This document shows positions 21,487-31,423 of a stretch of DNA of 64,000 bases, one piece after another. Every line of letters begins with the position of its first letter. The stretch's first letter is position 1. The position numbers and the translations under genes are program-made. Under the pieces are notes generated by a model that did no database searches, was not told where the DNA came from, and saw nothing but the letters and a program-made list of their open reading frames with translations. Source of the stretch: Anodontia alba (Eukaryota; Mollusca; Bivalvia; Lucinida; Lucinidae); the NCBI GenBank assembly GCA_964016985.1, contig OZ024828.1, positions 33,371,136 to 33,435,135 of the forward strand, read 5' to 3'.

Positions 21487-21853
21487 TAAAGGCTCCATAT
21501 TCCTCAAAATAGACATTTTTTTATCCAAGAAAGGTTTTATAAATTGATATATAGTATTAATAGGATCATAAAATGTGGCATCTGACAGCCTGTAAAATTC
21601 CAGTTAGTGTCTCATTTTTGAACTGGATCAAAAATGATGATTTTTTTTAATCATATCTCTGAATTAATGTTGGCAACATTAATTCAGAGATATGATAAAA
21701 AATCATTTCATTTCTAGAATGAGAGACTTACTGAAATTTTCCAGGTTATTAGATGCCACATTTTATGACTGTATTAATACCATATATCAATTTATCAAAC
21801 CTTTCTTCGATAATAAAATGTCTAGTTTTCAGGAATATGGAGCCTTTAAGATA
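21487..21853. repeat. Large TTAA foldback (family L, single copy)
   Basis: CTTAAAGGCTCCATATTCCT at the left pairs with CAGGAATATGGAGCCTTTAA at the right, leaving TTAA at both ends. Arms of about 170 bases meet at CTGAATTAATGTTGGCAACATTAATTCAG, cited in parts (CTGAATTAATGTTG; CAACATTAATTCAG). Confidence 0.85.
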
Positions 21854-22294
21854 AAATATTGACATGTATTTTAATAGAGTACTTATGATAAAGAAGTATT
21901 GAAGATACATAGTATTAAGGGTGATTATGATAACATGTTATTATTGACATAGTTTGGGTAATTGTAATAACACATAGGCAGATATTTAGGATAATTATGA
22001 TAATAAATTAATGATACTTTGTTTAATGTATGCAAAGCAAAAGTCTTGACAAACCAGTGTATGTGCTTCAGGCCTCAAACAGTTTCTTAACTTTTCACAT
22101 ACGTATCTATAATTGGAAAAAATTCACATAGACAGTCTCTTCTTGTCCCTTTTCATCATAATTCTAGATAAGATATTAGTTTTAGCCAGATAGAGTACCC
22201 ACAACATATGTTTTCATGCAGAAATAAGCAAATTATTTGTCATGACACCACTTTTTATTCAGAGCTATGTTTTTATTTCTTTTTTTAATTCCAG

Positions 22295-22463
22295 ATACCA
22301 GGTTTAGTGAACAATAACACTGTAGTTGGCAAGGAAGGTGTGTTAGATATTGTCACAGATCCGGAACTATTTCCGTCAAGAGTTTCCACCTACTTCCAGA
22401 GGCTGCCTCCACAGGTGGACAAGGAAATGACTCTAATAGCTCCTCTGCTGGACCCAAAATTAG
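22295..22463 (+). CDS. CACHD1: CACHD1-like exon 8: VWA end to Cache 1 start
   Basis: Acceptor TTAATTCCAG, donor TTAG|GTAGGA, phase 1 at the end. Encodes residues 434-489. It leaves the VWA fold and enters the first Cache domain; TYFQRLPPQ matches the usual linker pattern before Cache 1 in CACHD1 (short aromatic plus NLP/RLP-like motif). Contains one NNT sequon. Confidence 0.82.
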
Positions 22464-22514
22464 GTAGGAATTCATAGCTCAAGAGTCATTCATATGCAGA
22501 TAAAGAATTTTATT

Positions 22515-22630
22515 CTTTCTTCACAATGTTGTATATTGTGGCAACTCATTACTGAACCACCTCACTTAGGCAATTCTGATATAAGATTGTGTTTGTTTTC
22601 ACAGAAATGAGCAAAATATCAATAATTTAT
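22515..22630. repeat. Family G foldback, diverged
   Basis: ATTGTGGCAACTCATTACTG and CCTCACTTAGGCAATTCTGA flank a decayed tip; TTTTCACAGAAATGAGCAAA closes it. A half copy lies at 22194-22235 (GAGTACCCACAACATATGTT). Confidence 0.6.
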
Positions 22631-22694
22631 GGTTGAAAAATCTCATATCTGGTGTTATTTTTGTAGTTGTTGTTTTACCAATATTTTATTTTAT

Positions 22695-22865
22695 TTGAGG
22701 CCTGCCTCAATAGCTCAGTTGTATATATGTCCGACTGGTGATCAGGAGGTTGCGGGTTTGACCCCTGCTGGGTTGGCAACATTCTTTCATGAAGATTGGT
22801 CATGAAATATTTTCTACTGTCTCTGCTGCTGTGGTCAGGGTAGTCCAGATAAACACTGCAAGTTA
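22695..22865 (+). repeat. tRNA-headed SINE (type J)
   Basis: A-box region AATAGCTCAGTTG, then CCGACTGGTGATCAGGAGG and a B-box GGTTTGACCCC, followed by TGGCAACATTCTTTCATGAA and TTGGTCATGAAATATTTTCT. A-to-B spacing here is the normal form for comparison with 32855-33210. Confidence 0.72.
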
Positions 22866-23429
22866 GAAGTTATTTTTAAATTTACATACAGATAACTTCA
22901 GTATCAACAAAGCTCTTGCCAAATGTGATTGTTGTATGACTAGTAATGTAACAACATGATAAAGGCTGTGTGCAAGGAAACACTGCACACTTCTAGAAAA
23001 ATCTGCTCCAAGTAGGACTCAGTCACTCACTGCCACTAGCTCAGCATGAGTTAAATATATCTACTGCCCTTGTGGCACTTGTTGCAATTCTTAAATCACA
23101 ACTGCTTAATAGCTGTATTGCTGGGTATTTTAGCAAAACCTGTGTTAGCTAAACAGTTGGGTTGTATCCAAACAAAAATATATAAATTATATAGAAAAAT
23201 GGCCATAAATGTAAATTGTCATTTTTTTCTCTATAATCTATATATATTTGTTTTAGCTACATTTTCTGGGATCCATTTGTAAATTGTGTTGTATCTAAAA
23301 CAATGCTGTAATTAAATCTTTACAGGTTGCCCTTGGGGGAAAAAAAAACAAAAAAAAAACAGTGGCGATCAAGAGATTCAGTTTTATTGAGACTCTTCAT
23401 ATGACAGCAATGTCACATCACAAAGAACA

Positions 23430-23675
23430 TACTGTATAATTTTGACCCCCTTAAACCCCACTTTTATATAGTAAAACTGGGGTTTACAGGGGTATACATT
23501 ATATTTCTTATTTCTGCTCTAAACATAGAATGTGGGTGCTCGTTAGAACTAATGAGTACCCACAATCTATGTTTTGAGCAGAAATATGAAAAATATCAGA
23601 GTTTTTTTGTCTGAAAATTATCAGTTTTTGGAGTTGAAATTTTCTGTATATTTGAATAGCCGTGTTTTTGTAATG
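23430..23675 (+). repeat. Family F MITE, left member of an inverted pair
   Basis: ATTTTGACCCCCTTAAACCC start and TTGAATAGCCGTGTTTTTGT end. The central hairpin is shortened. Pairs with the copy at 23711-23990. Confidence 0.82.
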
Positions 23676-23710
23676 ATTTGCAGGGCTGCATATGCCCCCT
23701 TAACACCAGC

Positions 23711-23990
23711 TCATTACGAAAACACGCCTATTCAAATATTTAGAAAATTTCATCCCCAAAAACTAAAAAATTTCAGATAAAAATCTCTGATGTTTTTCTC
23801 ATTTCTGCTTTAAACATAGATTGTGGGTACTCGTTAGAACCGCCTCAGCGAGGTGGTTCTAACGACTACCCACAATCTATGTTTTTGAGCAGAAATAAGA
23901 AAAATAATGTATACCCCTGTAAACCCCAATTTTACTATATAAAAGTGGGGTTTAAGGGGGTCAAAATTATATAGGCATGTTTTCGTGATG
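23711..23990 (-). repeat. Family F MITE, right member of an inverted pair
   Basis: TCATTACGAAAACACGCCTA start and TATAGGCATGTTTTCGTGAT end, opposite in direction to 23430-23675 with about 35 bases between them. Confidence 0.85.
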
Positions 23991-24158
23991 TGAAGTAGAA
24001 CTCATTTTTCCCACAACATACTAGGATGGGCTCAATGATCCTAAAGGAGAATATAAATGAAAAGTGCACTACATGTATGATGAAGTATCTGGAGACTTTT
24101 TAGGGCCACACACATAATACAGAGAGGTTCCTATGCATCTGTTTGATCAACATTTCAG

Positions 24159-24317
24159 GTATATCTATGACATTAGCCCTGCCTGTATATAACAGTACAA
24201 CAAAGCAGGTAATAGGAGTGGCTGCTGTGGATGCTTCTGTAGCTGGAGTATTCTCTGAGGTGGCCAATTTTGACATTGGCGAAAACAGCTATGCTTTCCT
24301 GTTTGAGACAAATAATG
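24159..24317 (+). CDS. CACHD1: CACHD1-like exon 9: Cache 1 core
   Basis: Acceptor CATTTCAG, donor AATG|GTAGGT, phase 1 in and out. Encodes residues 490-542. SMTLALPVYN, QVIGVAAVDASVAGVF and ENSYAFLFETNNG give the Cache pattern: small-molecule pocket strands, the GVxxxD turn and the strand that leads to the HP motif in the next exon. A family C MITE begins 24 bases after the donor. Confidence 0.9.
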
Positions 24318-24340
24318 GTAGGTTCTGTTAGTTTTCACAC

Positions 24341-24500
24341 TTAACCTTTACCACTCTCTGGACAAATTCCGCAGACAATGAATTTTTCTTACTTTTCAAA
24401 GAAAATAGACTTTGACATTTCACGAAAATTGTCTCCTGAAGAGTTTTTCTTATTTGAATTTTGATACCATGTGATATGTTTCCATAAAGAAAGAGGTAAA
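24341..24500 (+). repeat. Family C MITE, internally deleted
   Basis: TTAACCTTTACCACTCTCTG left end at 24341; left arm to ATTGTCTCCTGAAGAG; the right arm is mostly lost before AAAGAGGTAAA. Begins 24 bases after the exon 9 donor. Confidence 0.75.
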
Positions 24501-24529
24501 ATATATATTTAGGGGATAGTGTAATAAAA

Positions 24530-24662
24530 CTTGTCATTTGGAGAGGTAAATTGGCAGTTTTATGGTCGGAAATTATATATTATGACTAAGCATTAGTGGA
24601 GCCATAAAATATAATTTGCGACCATAAAATTTACAAGTTACCTCCCCAAATGACAATTTTAA
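24530..24662. repeat. Inverted repeat, unknown family
   Basis: TTGTCATTTGGAGAGGTAAA faces TTACCTCCCCAAATGACAAT, with TTTTATGGTCGGAAATTATA facing ATAATTTGCGACCATAAAA inside. Element of about 130 bp. Confidence 0.75.
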
Positions 24663-25049
24663 ATGCTGTTATACTCATTCTAATACATTTCTTCATTTGA
24701 TTTGTTAAAACAATTGTACTACTTTCACAAAACTGCAAGCGCTTTGAGTTGCATTAGAGCAAATGACAATCAAAAGAAAAGCAAGCTTACGTGATGACAT
24801 CAGGTTTCTGATACTATATCGCAAAATATACCATAGCAAATTTTTGACATTATCCAATCTGACATGTTACATATGCAGGTGCACTAGAATTATTGTTCAT
24901 AGCTGAATAGCTTTCTGTCATAAAGTAATATATTGTCTTTTGAAAGATATTATCATACTGTGTAACTAATCCATCACAAGAAACTACTCCAAAATCTTCA
25001 GCTTTCTTACAGCAGCATACATGTCAATGTACATTTTTGTTTATTTTAG

Positions 25050-25207
25050 GAAAAGTTATCCTGCACCCGAAGCTCCGGGATCCAGATGAGACTCAAAGCA
25101 AAGATACTGTATTTCCTACACTGGATTTGATAGAGCCAGATCTTAATTCAACACAGATCCAAGCTTTACACAGAGCAACCAATAAGATGAAGCAATTTGA
25201 TGTGAAG
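25050..25207 (+). CDS. CACHD1: CACHD1-like exon 10: Cache 1 HP motif
   Basis: Acceptor TTATTTTAG, donor AAG|GTATTA, phase 1 in, 0 out. Encodes residues 543-595. GKVILHPKLRDP carries the HP motif that ends the Cache ligand-pocket strand in alpha2delta and CACHD1 proteins. The rest (TLDLIEPDLNSTQIQALHRA) is a helical linker. A family F MITE begins about 20 bases beyond the donor. Confidence 0.89.
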
Positions 25208-25227
25208 GTATTACACTTAAGATTTGA

Positions 25228-25509
25228 TCCATCACGAAAACATACCTATATGATTTAGACCCCCTTAAACCCAACTTTTATATAGTAAAACTGGGGTTTA
25301 GAGTGGTATATATTATTTTCCTTAACTCTGTTCAAAAACATAGATTGAGGGTACTCGTTAGAACCGCCTCGGCGAAGTGGTTCTAACGAGTACGCACAAT
25401 CTATGTTTTGAGCAGAAATATGAAAAATATAAGAATTTTACTCTGAAAACTTTCAGTTTTTGTGTGTGAAATTTTCAAAATATTTGAATAGGCCAAGTTT
25501 TCCTAATGT
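25228..25509 (+). repeat. Family F MITE, complete
   Basis: CATCACGAAAACATACCTAT start, AACCGCCTCGGCGAAGTGGT centre, right end AATAGGCCAAGTTTTCCTAA. Begins 20 bases after the exon 10 donor. Confidence 0.84.
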
Positions 25510-25658
25510 CCTTGAACTTTTTGTTTATTACACAAAGTGTTTGCAGTTTTTCAGGATTTGTGTGTGTTTGTGTGCATGTGTGTGTTTTCTAAACACAAAC
25601 ATCTAAAACATCACCTTCATTTCATACCTAAATTTAAGCATCTGAGTGGATAGCCTTC

Positions 25659-25903
25659 TGGGCCCAGTTGTTCAAAACTAACGATGTCGTTGGTTAATGA
25701 TTCGTTAAAATTTACATCGAGTGATACACAAATATGCTGAAATTTTTTGCTGAAAAAATGTGAGTAGCTTTTGCAGTGCTAAAGCTACTCACATTTTTTC
25801 AGCAAAAAATATCAGAATATTGTGTATTGAATCCACTAAAACAGTTAACAAAGTGACCCTTAACAAGCTCGTTAAGCTAACGATGCTTTGAACAACCGGG
25901 CCC
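25659..25903 (-). repeat. Family D MITE, complete
   Basis: TGGGCCCAGTTGTTCAAA left end, central AATGTGAGTAGCTTTTGC palindrome, right end GAACAACCGGGCCC. Confidence 0.88.
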
Positions 25904-25904
25904 T

Positions 25905-26066
25905 GATCTTAAATCATGGGCCAAGGTTCGAATCCCAATAAAGGCAGAGATAGCTTATAATATAGGACATCACTGCATAGAGATTTTCATCACCGGGTTC
26001 CAGTGTTTCGATATGACTTAAATAATTTTGAAAGAGCCATAAAACACCAACTCATCATTATGATTT
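25905..26066 (+). repeat. SINE fragment directly upstream of exon 11
   Basis: GCCAAGGTTCGAATCCCAAT resembles a B box; body CACTGCATAGAGATTTTCAT; tail AGAGCCATAAAACACCAACT. It ends about 10 bases before the exon 11 acceptor, so this acceptor's upstream region is partly SINE-derived. Confidence 0.6.
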
Positions 26067-26076
26067 CATTTTCTAG

Positions 26077-26241
26077 GTCCATGACATACAGTCCTTGTCA
26101 TCTGGGGAAACTTCATTAAGCCGGGAGCCATTACCAGCTACAGTATACTATCAGCTGATCTCTGGTACCAGGCTCTGTGTGGTGGTGGTACATTTACTTG
26201 TAGATGGGGAAGAAGTCAGGAAACAGACAGATCAACCGGAT
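26077..26241 (+). CDS. CACHD1: CACHD1-like exon 11: Cache 1 closing strands
   Basis: Acceptor TTTTCTAG, donor GAT|GTAAGA, phase 0 on both sides. Encodes residues 596-650. TVYYQLISGTRLCVVVVHL is the last Cache strand pair, the position where CACHD1 has a hydrophobic strand with C and repeated V/I. The strong donor and clean frame make this exon secure. Confidence 0.88.
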
Positions 26242-26574
26242 GTAAGATATTATCATGGGAAAACTTGCCCTGATATTATAGAATATTTTTAATGCTCAAC
26301 TCAGCTGAGCATGAAATTTGCCCGCAAATAAATCTCTAATTACTAACAATTGCAAATTCTTTCTTGATCCTTGGCTATCCAAAATGCACCCAGTGAAGAT
26401 TCTGATAAGACTGCAAATGTGCAGGTTGATCTGAATTAGTGCTGGGCACACATGTCAGAAGGTACACTTTCTGATATTGCAGCTCTTGTAATGTTCAACA
26501 CACAAGAAGGGCACTTATGCCAATGTGTTTAGCCTCTGATCTAACTGCATATCTGTTTAGTTGATAAGCACCTT

Positions 26575-27162
26575 TTCTCATCATCATCATCATCATCATC
26601 ATCATTATCATCATCAGATTTTTGATTAATGTGCAGGTACATGGGGCATCATCCACATTGGTGGGCCCCCTTCCAGGTAGCTGGCTTGCTGCATGCATGG
26701 CAGATCTCACACCAGATCTCCAGGTATGTTGATTATCAGGGTCGATAGCCGAGAGCTTCCACTCTCTGCAATTCCTCTCTGTCAGCTGCTTCTATCGTCT
26801 TTGGCCTCCCAGGCCCACGCTTTCCATCAACCAGGATGTAAAAGGCTGTCTTGACTGCACCATTGGAGCGTTCCACATGTCCATGCCATCAGAGTCTTCT
26901 CTCCATCTGAATGAGGTCCAGATCCTCAATGCCAAGCCATGCAAGTAGTTCATTTGATCTGGTGGTGACAATGTCTTGCGGCTTGACATTACAGATCTGT
27001 CTGATCATTGCCTTTTTTTTTTGCTGCAGACGTTGGCGGTTTGGCTTTGTCAATGGCCAAGTCTCTCTGGCATGGAGCATTGCACTCCGTACACAAGAAC
27101 TGTATACATGGCCATGTGTCTTGAAAGAGAGGTGGCTGCAAGAGAGAACTGTTAGCAACTCC
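26575..27162 (-). pseudogene. LINE 3' fragment, type 1 (with (ATG)n tail)
   Basis: Minus-strand reading gives pieces of the C-terminal end of a non-LTR retrotransposon polyprotein (VYSSCVRSAMLHARETWPLT; GPGRPK; ASQLPGRGPTNVDDAP) in shifting frames. The 3' end is a CAT/ATG microsatellite at 26577-26620. Breaks off at about 27162. It is the same element as 29238-30536, truncated further. Confidence 0.8.
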
Positions 27163-27477
27163 TGTTTGTTAAATTACAGTAGCCCTGATTGTAGTGTGCA
27201 AATCATTGTACAAGTTGCCAAGTAACTTGCAGTTTTCCCGCAGACCCTAACTCCTATTAATACTATATTTCATGTCCCTATATTGTTCATTTTCATGTTT
27301 TGGTATTCATCGCATCATTCATTACTGGCATGTAAAATGTAAATTTCTGAAGATGCATTAAGCTTGCATTTGTGTGTGCATTGTATTTTTTGCACACTGC
27401 TCTATTATCTAATGCAAAAGTAACCCTCTTACTAAATTCCCTGGCATTCTGGCAGTTTAACATATTTGTCCCACACA

Positions 27478-27634
27478 ATTGAACAAGTCCACTGTTTGTT
27501 TATGTGTCTGAAATATTGCTGGATGGGTGGCAAATAATGTAGAACCAGATCAGATGCTGCAATCTGCAGCATCAGATCTGGGTCTACACTATTTGCTCAG
27601 GCCTGTCTGTCCAAATCATTAGTGTAAATATGGT
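27478..27634 (-). repeat. Family A MITE
   Basis: GAACCAGATCAGATGCTGCA then ATCTGCAGCATCAGATCTGG and GTCTACACTATTTGCTCAGG, with CCTGTCTGTCCAAATCATTA at the right end. Confidence 0.75.
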
Positions 27635-27707
27635 GTGCTCTGAAATCATATATTTGCATGCCACAGTCCTTACAATTTTCTCATACTGTTATTTTTCTTA
27701 TTTCTAG

Positions 27708-27830
27708 AAGGAGTTGCATGCCCCATATCATCGTATAGATCGACTCTATGGTTCCCCTGAAAAGAATACTCCAGGAGAAGTCTGTGCATTGGAGCGGCAT
27801 TATGTATCTTTCAAAGAATCTCTTATCAAG
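27708..27830 (+). CDS. CACHD1: CACHD1-like exon 12: inter-Cache linker; parent of the downstream minisatellite
   Basis: Acceptor TTATTTCTAG, donor AAG|GTAAAC, phase 0 on both sides. Encodes residues 651-691. PYHRIDRLYG matches a YHR(I/L)D motif of CACHD1 after the first Cache domain. The last 33 bases (HYVSFKESLIK) and the donor are repeated many times in the following intron at 28199-29235. The repeat copies read AAG-GAA where the exon reads AAA-GAA, a silent change. Confidence 0.88.
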
Positions 27831-28198
27831 GTAAACCTGGACTGTTGAATAAAGTAATAATATGAATAAAGGCAATGCCTATAGGAGAGCTCGCAATGCA
27901 CTATGCTTTGAAAAACCACATTTTGCAGTTACAGTACAATTGGATAATATTAAAGCCAAAAATCATCCAAAAAAATCAAAGTTTTAGACCCAAGCTATAC
28001 CGTTAAAATTTTGGAACAGGATTCTGGTACCGGATTTTCCCAGTTGGTCCCGGCAAATACAAATAGATCTGTCACATTAATTGAGAACCGGACAAACTGC
28101 AAACAAAATGTTTTTTTCCGGTTTTGTTTGACGGCATGTGCTGTACCATAGAGTTTGCTCACTCAGGCCTTTAAAGGCCACATGCGGCAGCAAGCTCG

Positions 28199-29235
28199 CT
28201 ATTATGTATCTTTCAAGGAATCTCTTATCAAGGTAAACATAGAACTACTGAGTAGAGCAGCATTATGTATCTTTCAAGGAATCTCTTGTAAACCTAGAAC
28301 TACTGAATAGAGCTGTGTTATGTATCTTTCAAGGAATCTCTTTTAAGGTAAACTAGAACTGAATAGAGCAGCATTATGTATCTCAAGGAATCACTTATCA
28401 AGGTAAACTAGAACTGAATAGAGCAGCATTATGTATATGTATATGAAAGAAATCTCTTATCAAGGTAAACATAGAACTACTGAGTAGAGCAGCATTATGT
28501 ATCTTTCAAGGAATCTCTTATCAAGGTAAACTAGAACTGAATAGAGCATAATATATCTTTCAAGGAATCACTTATCAAGGTAAACTAGAACTGAATAGAG
28601 AAACATTATGTATATTAAAGAAATCTCTTATCAAGGTAAACATAGAACTACTGAGTAGAGCAGCATTATGTGTGTTTCATGTTTTGGTATTCATGGCTAA
28701 GGAATCTCTTATCAAGGTAAACTAAACTGAATATAGCAACATATAATATGTTTTTTAAGGAATCTCTTATCAAGGTAAACATAGAACTACTGAGTAGAGC
28801 AGCATTATGTATCTTTCAAGGAATCTCTTATCAAGGTAAACTAGAACTGAATAGAGCATAATATATCTTTCAAGGAATCACTTATCAAGGTAAACTAGAA
28901 CTGAATAGAGAAACATTATGTATATTAAAGAAATCTCTTATCAAGGTAAACATAGAACTACTGAGTAGAGCAGCATTATGTATGTTTCATGTTTTGGTAT
29001 TCATGGCTAAGGAATCTCTTATCAAGGTAAACTAAACTGAATATAGCAACATATAATATGTTTTTTAAGGAATCTCTTATCAAGGTAAATATAGAACTAC
29101 TGAATAGAGCAGCATTATTTATCATTTAAAGATTAATTTCTTATTAATGTAACAGGGAGCTACTGAATGGAGCAGCATGATATATCGTTTGAGCAAGGAA
29201 TCTCTTATCAAGTTACTGATTGGAGCAGTATTATG
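28199..29235 (+). repeat. Minisatellite made from the 3' end of exon 12 and its splice donor
   Basis: About 17 units of 50-85 bases. Each carries a form of CATTATGTATCTTTCAAGGA then ATCTCTTATCAAG and GTAAAC, followed by intron bases TAGAACTACTGAGTAGAGCAG (cited in parts as TAGAACTACTGAG and TAGAGCAG). Exon 12 ends in the same bases. Exact 33-base copies lie at 28493-28525 and 28803-28835. A second fragment, TTTCATGTTTTGGTATTCAT at 28674 and 28984, matches intron 11 DNA near 27293. A degenerate unit resumes at 30541 after the LINE insertion. Confidence 0.92.
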
Positions 29236-29237
29236 TA

Positions 29238-30536
29238 TTATCATATCATCATCATCATAATCTGATTTTTGATTAACGTGCAGGTACAGGGGCAACATCC
29301 ACATCAGTGGGACCCCTTCCAGATAGCTGGCTTGCTGCACACATGGCAGATCTCACACCAGATCTCCACATATTTCTATCATGAGGGTTGATAGCCGAGA
29401 GCTTCCACTCTCTGCAATCCCTCTCTGTCAGCTGCTTCCATGTCATCTCGGGTCTCCCAGGCCCATGCATACCCTCAACCTGTATGTGAAAGGCTGTCTT
29501 GACTGCACCATTGGAGTGTTCCACATGTCCATACCATCAGAGCCTTCTTTCCTTCAGAATGAGGTCCAGATCCTCAATGCCAAGCCGCGTAAGTAGTTCA
29601 CTGGACCTGGTGGTGACAATGTCTGCGGCCTGACATTGCAGATCTGTCTGATCATTGCCCTTTCATTCCGCTGCAGACTGGAGGTTTGGTTTTGTCAATG
29701 GCCAACGCTCACTGGCATGGAGCATTGCGCTCCGCACACAAGAGCTGTACACACGGCCACGTGTCTTGGAAGAGAGGTGGCATGAAGAGAGAACTGATAG
29801 CAGCTCCTTGAACTTCTTCCAGGCAGTTTTCACACATGTTGTGGTTGAAAGTTCACAGCCACCTGCTGCTGAGAGCATGTTTCCTAGGTAGCCAAAGGAA
29901 GCTACCACCTCCAGCTTGTCAGGTCTGACTTGGACTTCCCTCTGTGGTCTGCTGTCCAAGGGTTGTGCAGTTCCCTGGCACTGTGTATATCTGTAGTCAG
30001 GGTCTTTTGTCAAGCGCTTGAGCCCACTGCATTTCTTGTGCACCCATGCTTGCAGCCATTGCAGAAGATGCTGTTGCTGCCCACTCCAGTGCAACAGACG
30101 GCACATGGAAACTCACCTGAACTCTGCAGGAGGTCCAGGCCTGTACTGCAGATCATGATATTCATCTTTCCTGCATTTACTCTCAGTCCTTTCTTTTCCA
30201 TTGCTTCTTTCCAAGTCAAGAGCCTTCTAACACATTCCTCGAGCAATTCAGTAATGATAACAAGGTCATCGGCATAGAGGTCCTCCCAGGGGACCCCAGA
30301 GCGGAACTCTCGTGATAAGGCTTTAAACACAGTGATGAAGAGAAGCGGACTGAGTACTGAGCCTTGGTGAACACCGACCTTCACTTCAAACTCTTCACTG
30401 TACCCATCACTAACATGGACATGGCTCCGCGCATTTGTGTACATCCCCTGCACCAGTCATACAATCCACTCCTCCACAACAAGTTTTCTCAGCGCCGACC
30501 AGATGACCTTCCGAGGTACTCGATCAAAAGCCTTTT
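29238..30536 (-). pseudogene. LINE type 1, 5'-truncated reverse transcriptase and C-terminal zinc motif
   Basis: Minus strand. From 30536 downward: KAFDRVPRKV, an in-frame TGA stop near 30458, HQGSVLSPLLF, the catalytic LYADDLVI (about 30285-30260), then a cysteine-rich knuckle (CAVCCTGVGSNSIFCNGC). A frameshift near 30055 separates this from WVHKKCSGLK. The C-terminal parts GRPEMTWKQLTERDCREWKL and ASQLSGRGPTDVDVAP lie at 29273-29524. The 3' end carries ATGATG repeats. Non-LTR retrotransposon, dead through stop and frameshifts. It sits inside the exon 12 minisatellite. Confidence 0.88.
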
Positions 30537-30540
30537 AATC

Positions 30541-30592
30541 TTTTAAGGAATTTCTTATCAAGGCAAACATGGAGCTACTGATTAGAGATGCA
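30541..30592 (+). repeat. Resumed exon 12 minisatellite unit after LINE
   Basis: TTTTAAGGAATTTCTTATCA then AGGCAAACATGGAGCTACTG. The donor GT is changed to GC. Confidence 0.8.
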
Positions 30593-31024
30593 TAGCAGAA
30601 AGTACATGTATAGTCTGTGTGATTACTCAGCTTTTGTCCTTTCAAATAGTCAGTATTTGCCTGACACTTTACTCAGACAAAAAAAATAGTTTTACTTAGT
30701 TAAGCTGAACAAGTTATAGGTAAACATGGTTGTTTTTTAGCCTTTAACATTAGCAGGCAGAACTTTGAAGTATTTTTTCTTATTATTTTTCCATAAAAAT
30801 GGGTTGTCACATTTTCTTTGATGGGGTATATTATAGTTTTCATCATTTCATCTGTCCTTCCATCAGTTAGCACATCCATCTGTATATTGAAGTTTTGCTT
30901 TAAGGTTATTGTCTTTGCATGTATTTCTGAATGTCTTCACTTAACGTTGTTGGTATGTGGTTTGCATTACAACTCATTTCCAGGTCGAAAGATAAACAAT
31001 ACTTTTTAGCTTCAAGAGAGGTCA

Positions 31025-31340
31025 CATTGACTTAAAAATAGTTGCCTCCCTTCTCAAAGGAGGCTAATTTTAAAGGAAAGAGAACCCCTTTGAAAAGGGA
31101 TTTATAGGTTAGGGAAACCTGTAATTTTCAAAAGCAGTCACCTGTACAGCTGACTCTTTAGGTTATCCATACATCTGATACAGTTTGCCCCTAGTTTGCA
31201 AATGGAGACATCTTCTGCAGACAGGCAATTGCACCCCACCCGTAAGTATTTGAAATCTTTAAAAAATGGGAGCTACTCTGAAAGGGAATAAATTCTTTAT
31301 TTTGTAGAATAGCCCCCTAATACAAAGGGAGTTAAATAGT
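31025..31340. repeat. Family H foldback remnants before exon 13
   Basis: Two pieces: CCTCCCTTCTCAAAGGAGGC with AAAGGAAAGAGAACCCC near 31045-31100, and GGGAGCTACTCTGAAAGGGA, ATAAATTC, TAGCCCCCTAATACAAAGGG at 31267-31332. Confidence 0.55.
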
Positions 31341-31423
31341 TCCATCTTAGAGTTATTTCCTTGGTAGGTCTCATTATTCCATTTTATGCTGACTTCATCA
31401 ATGTAAAGGTTAACATATTTCAG

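Noticed and set aside
28199..29235. CRISPR-like array
   Set aside because: Direct repeats with variable spacing, but the units are copies of an exon end in a eukaryotic intron and the spacers are not unique sequences.
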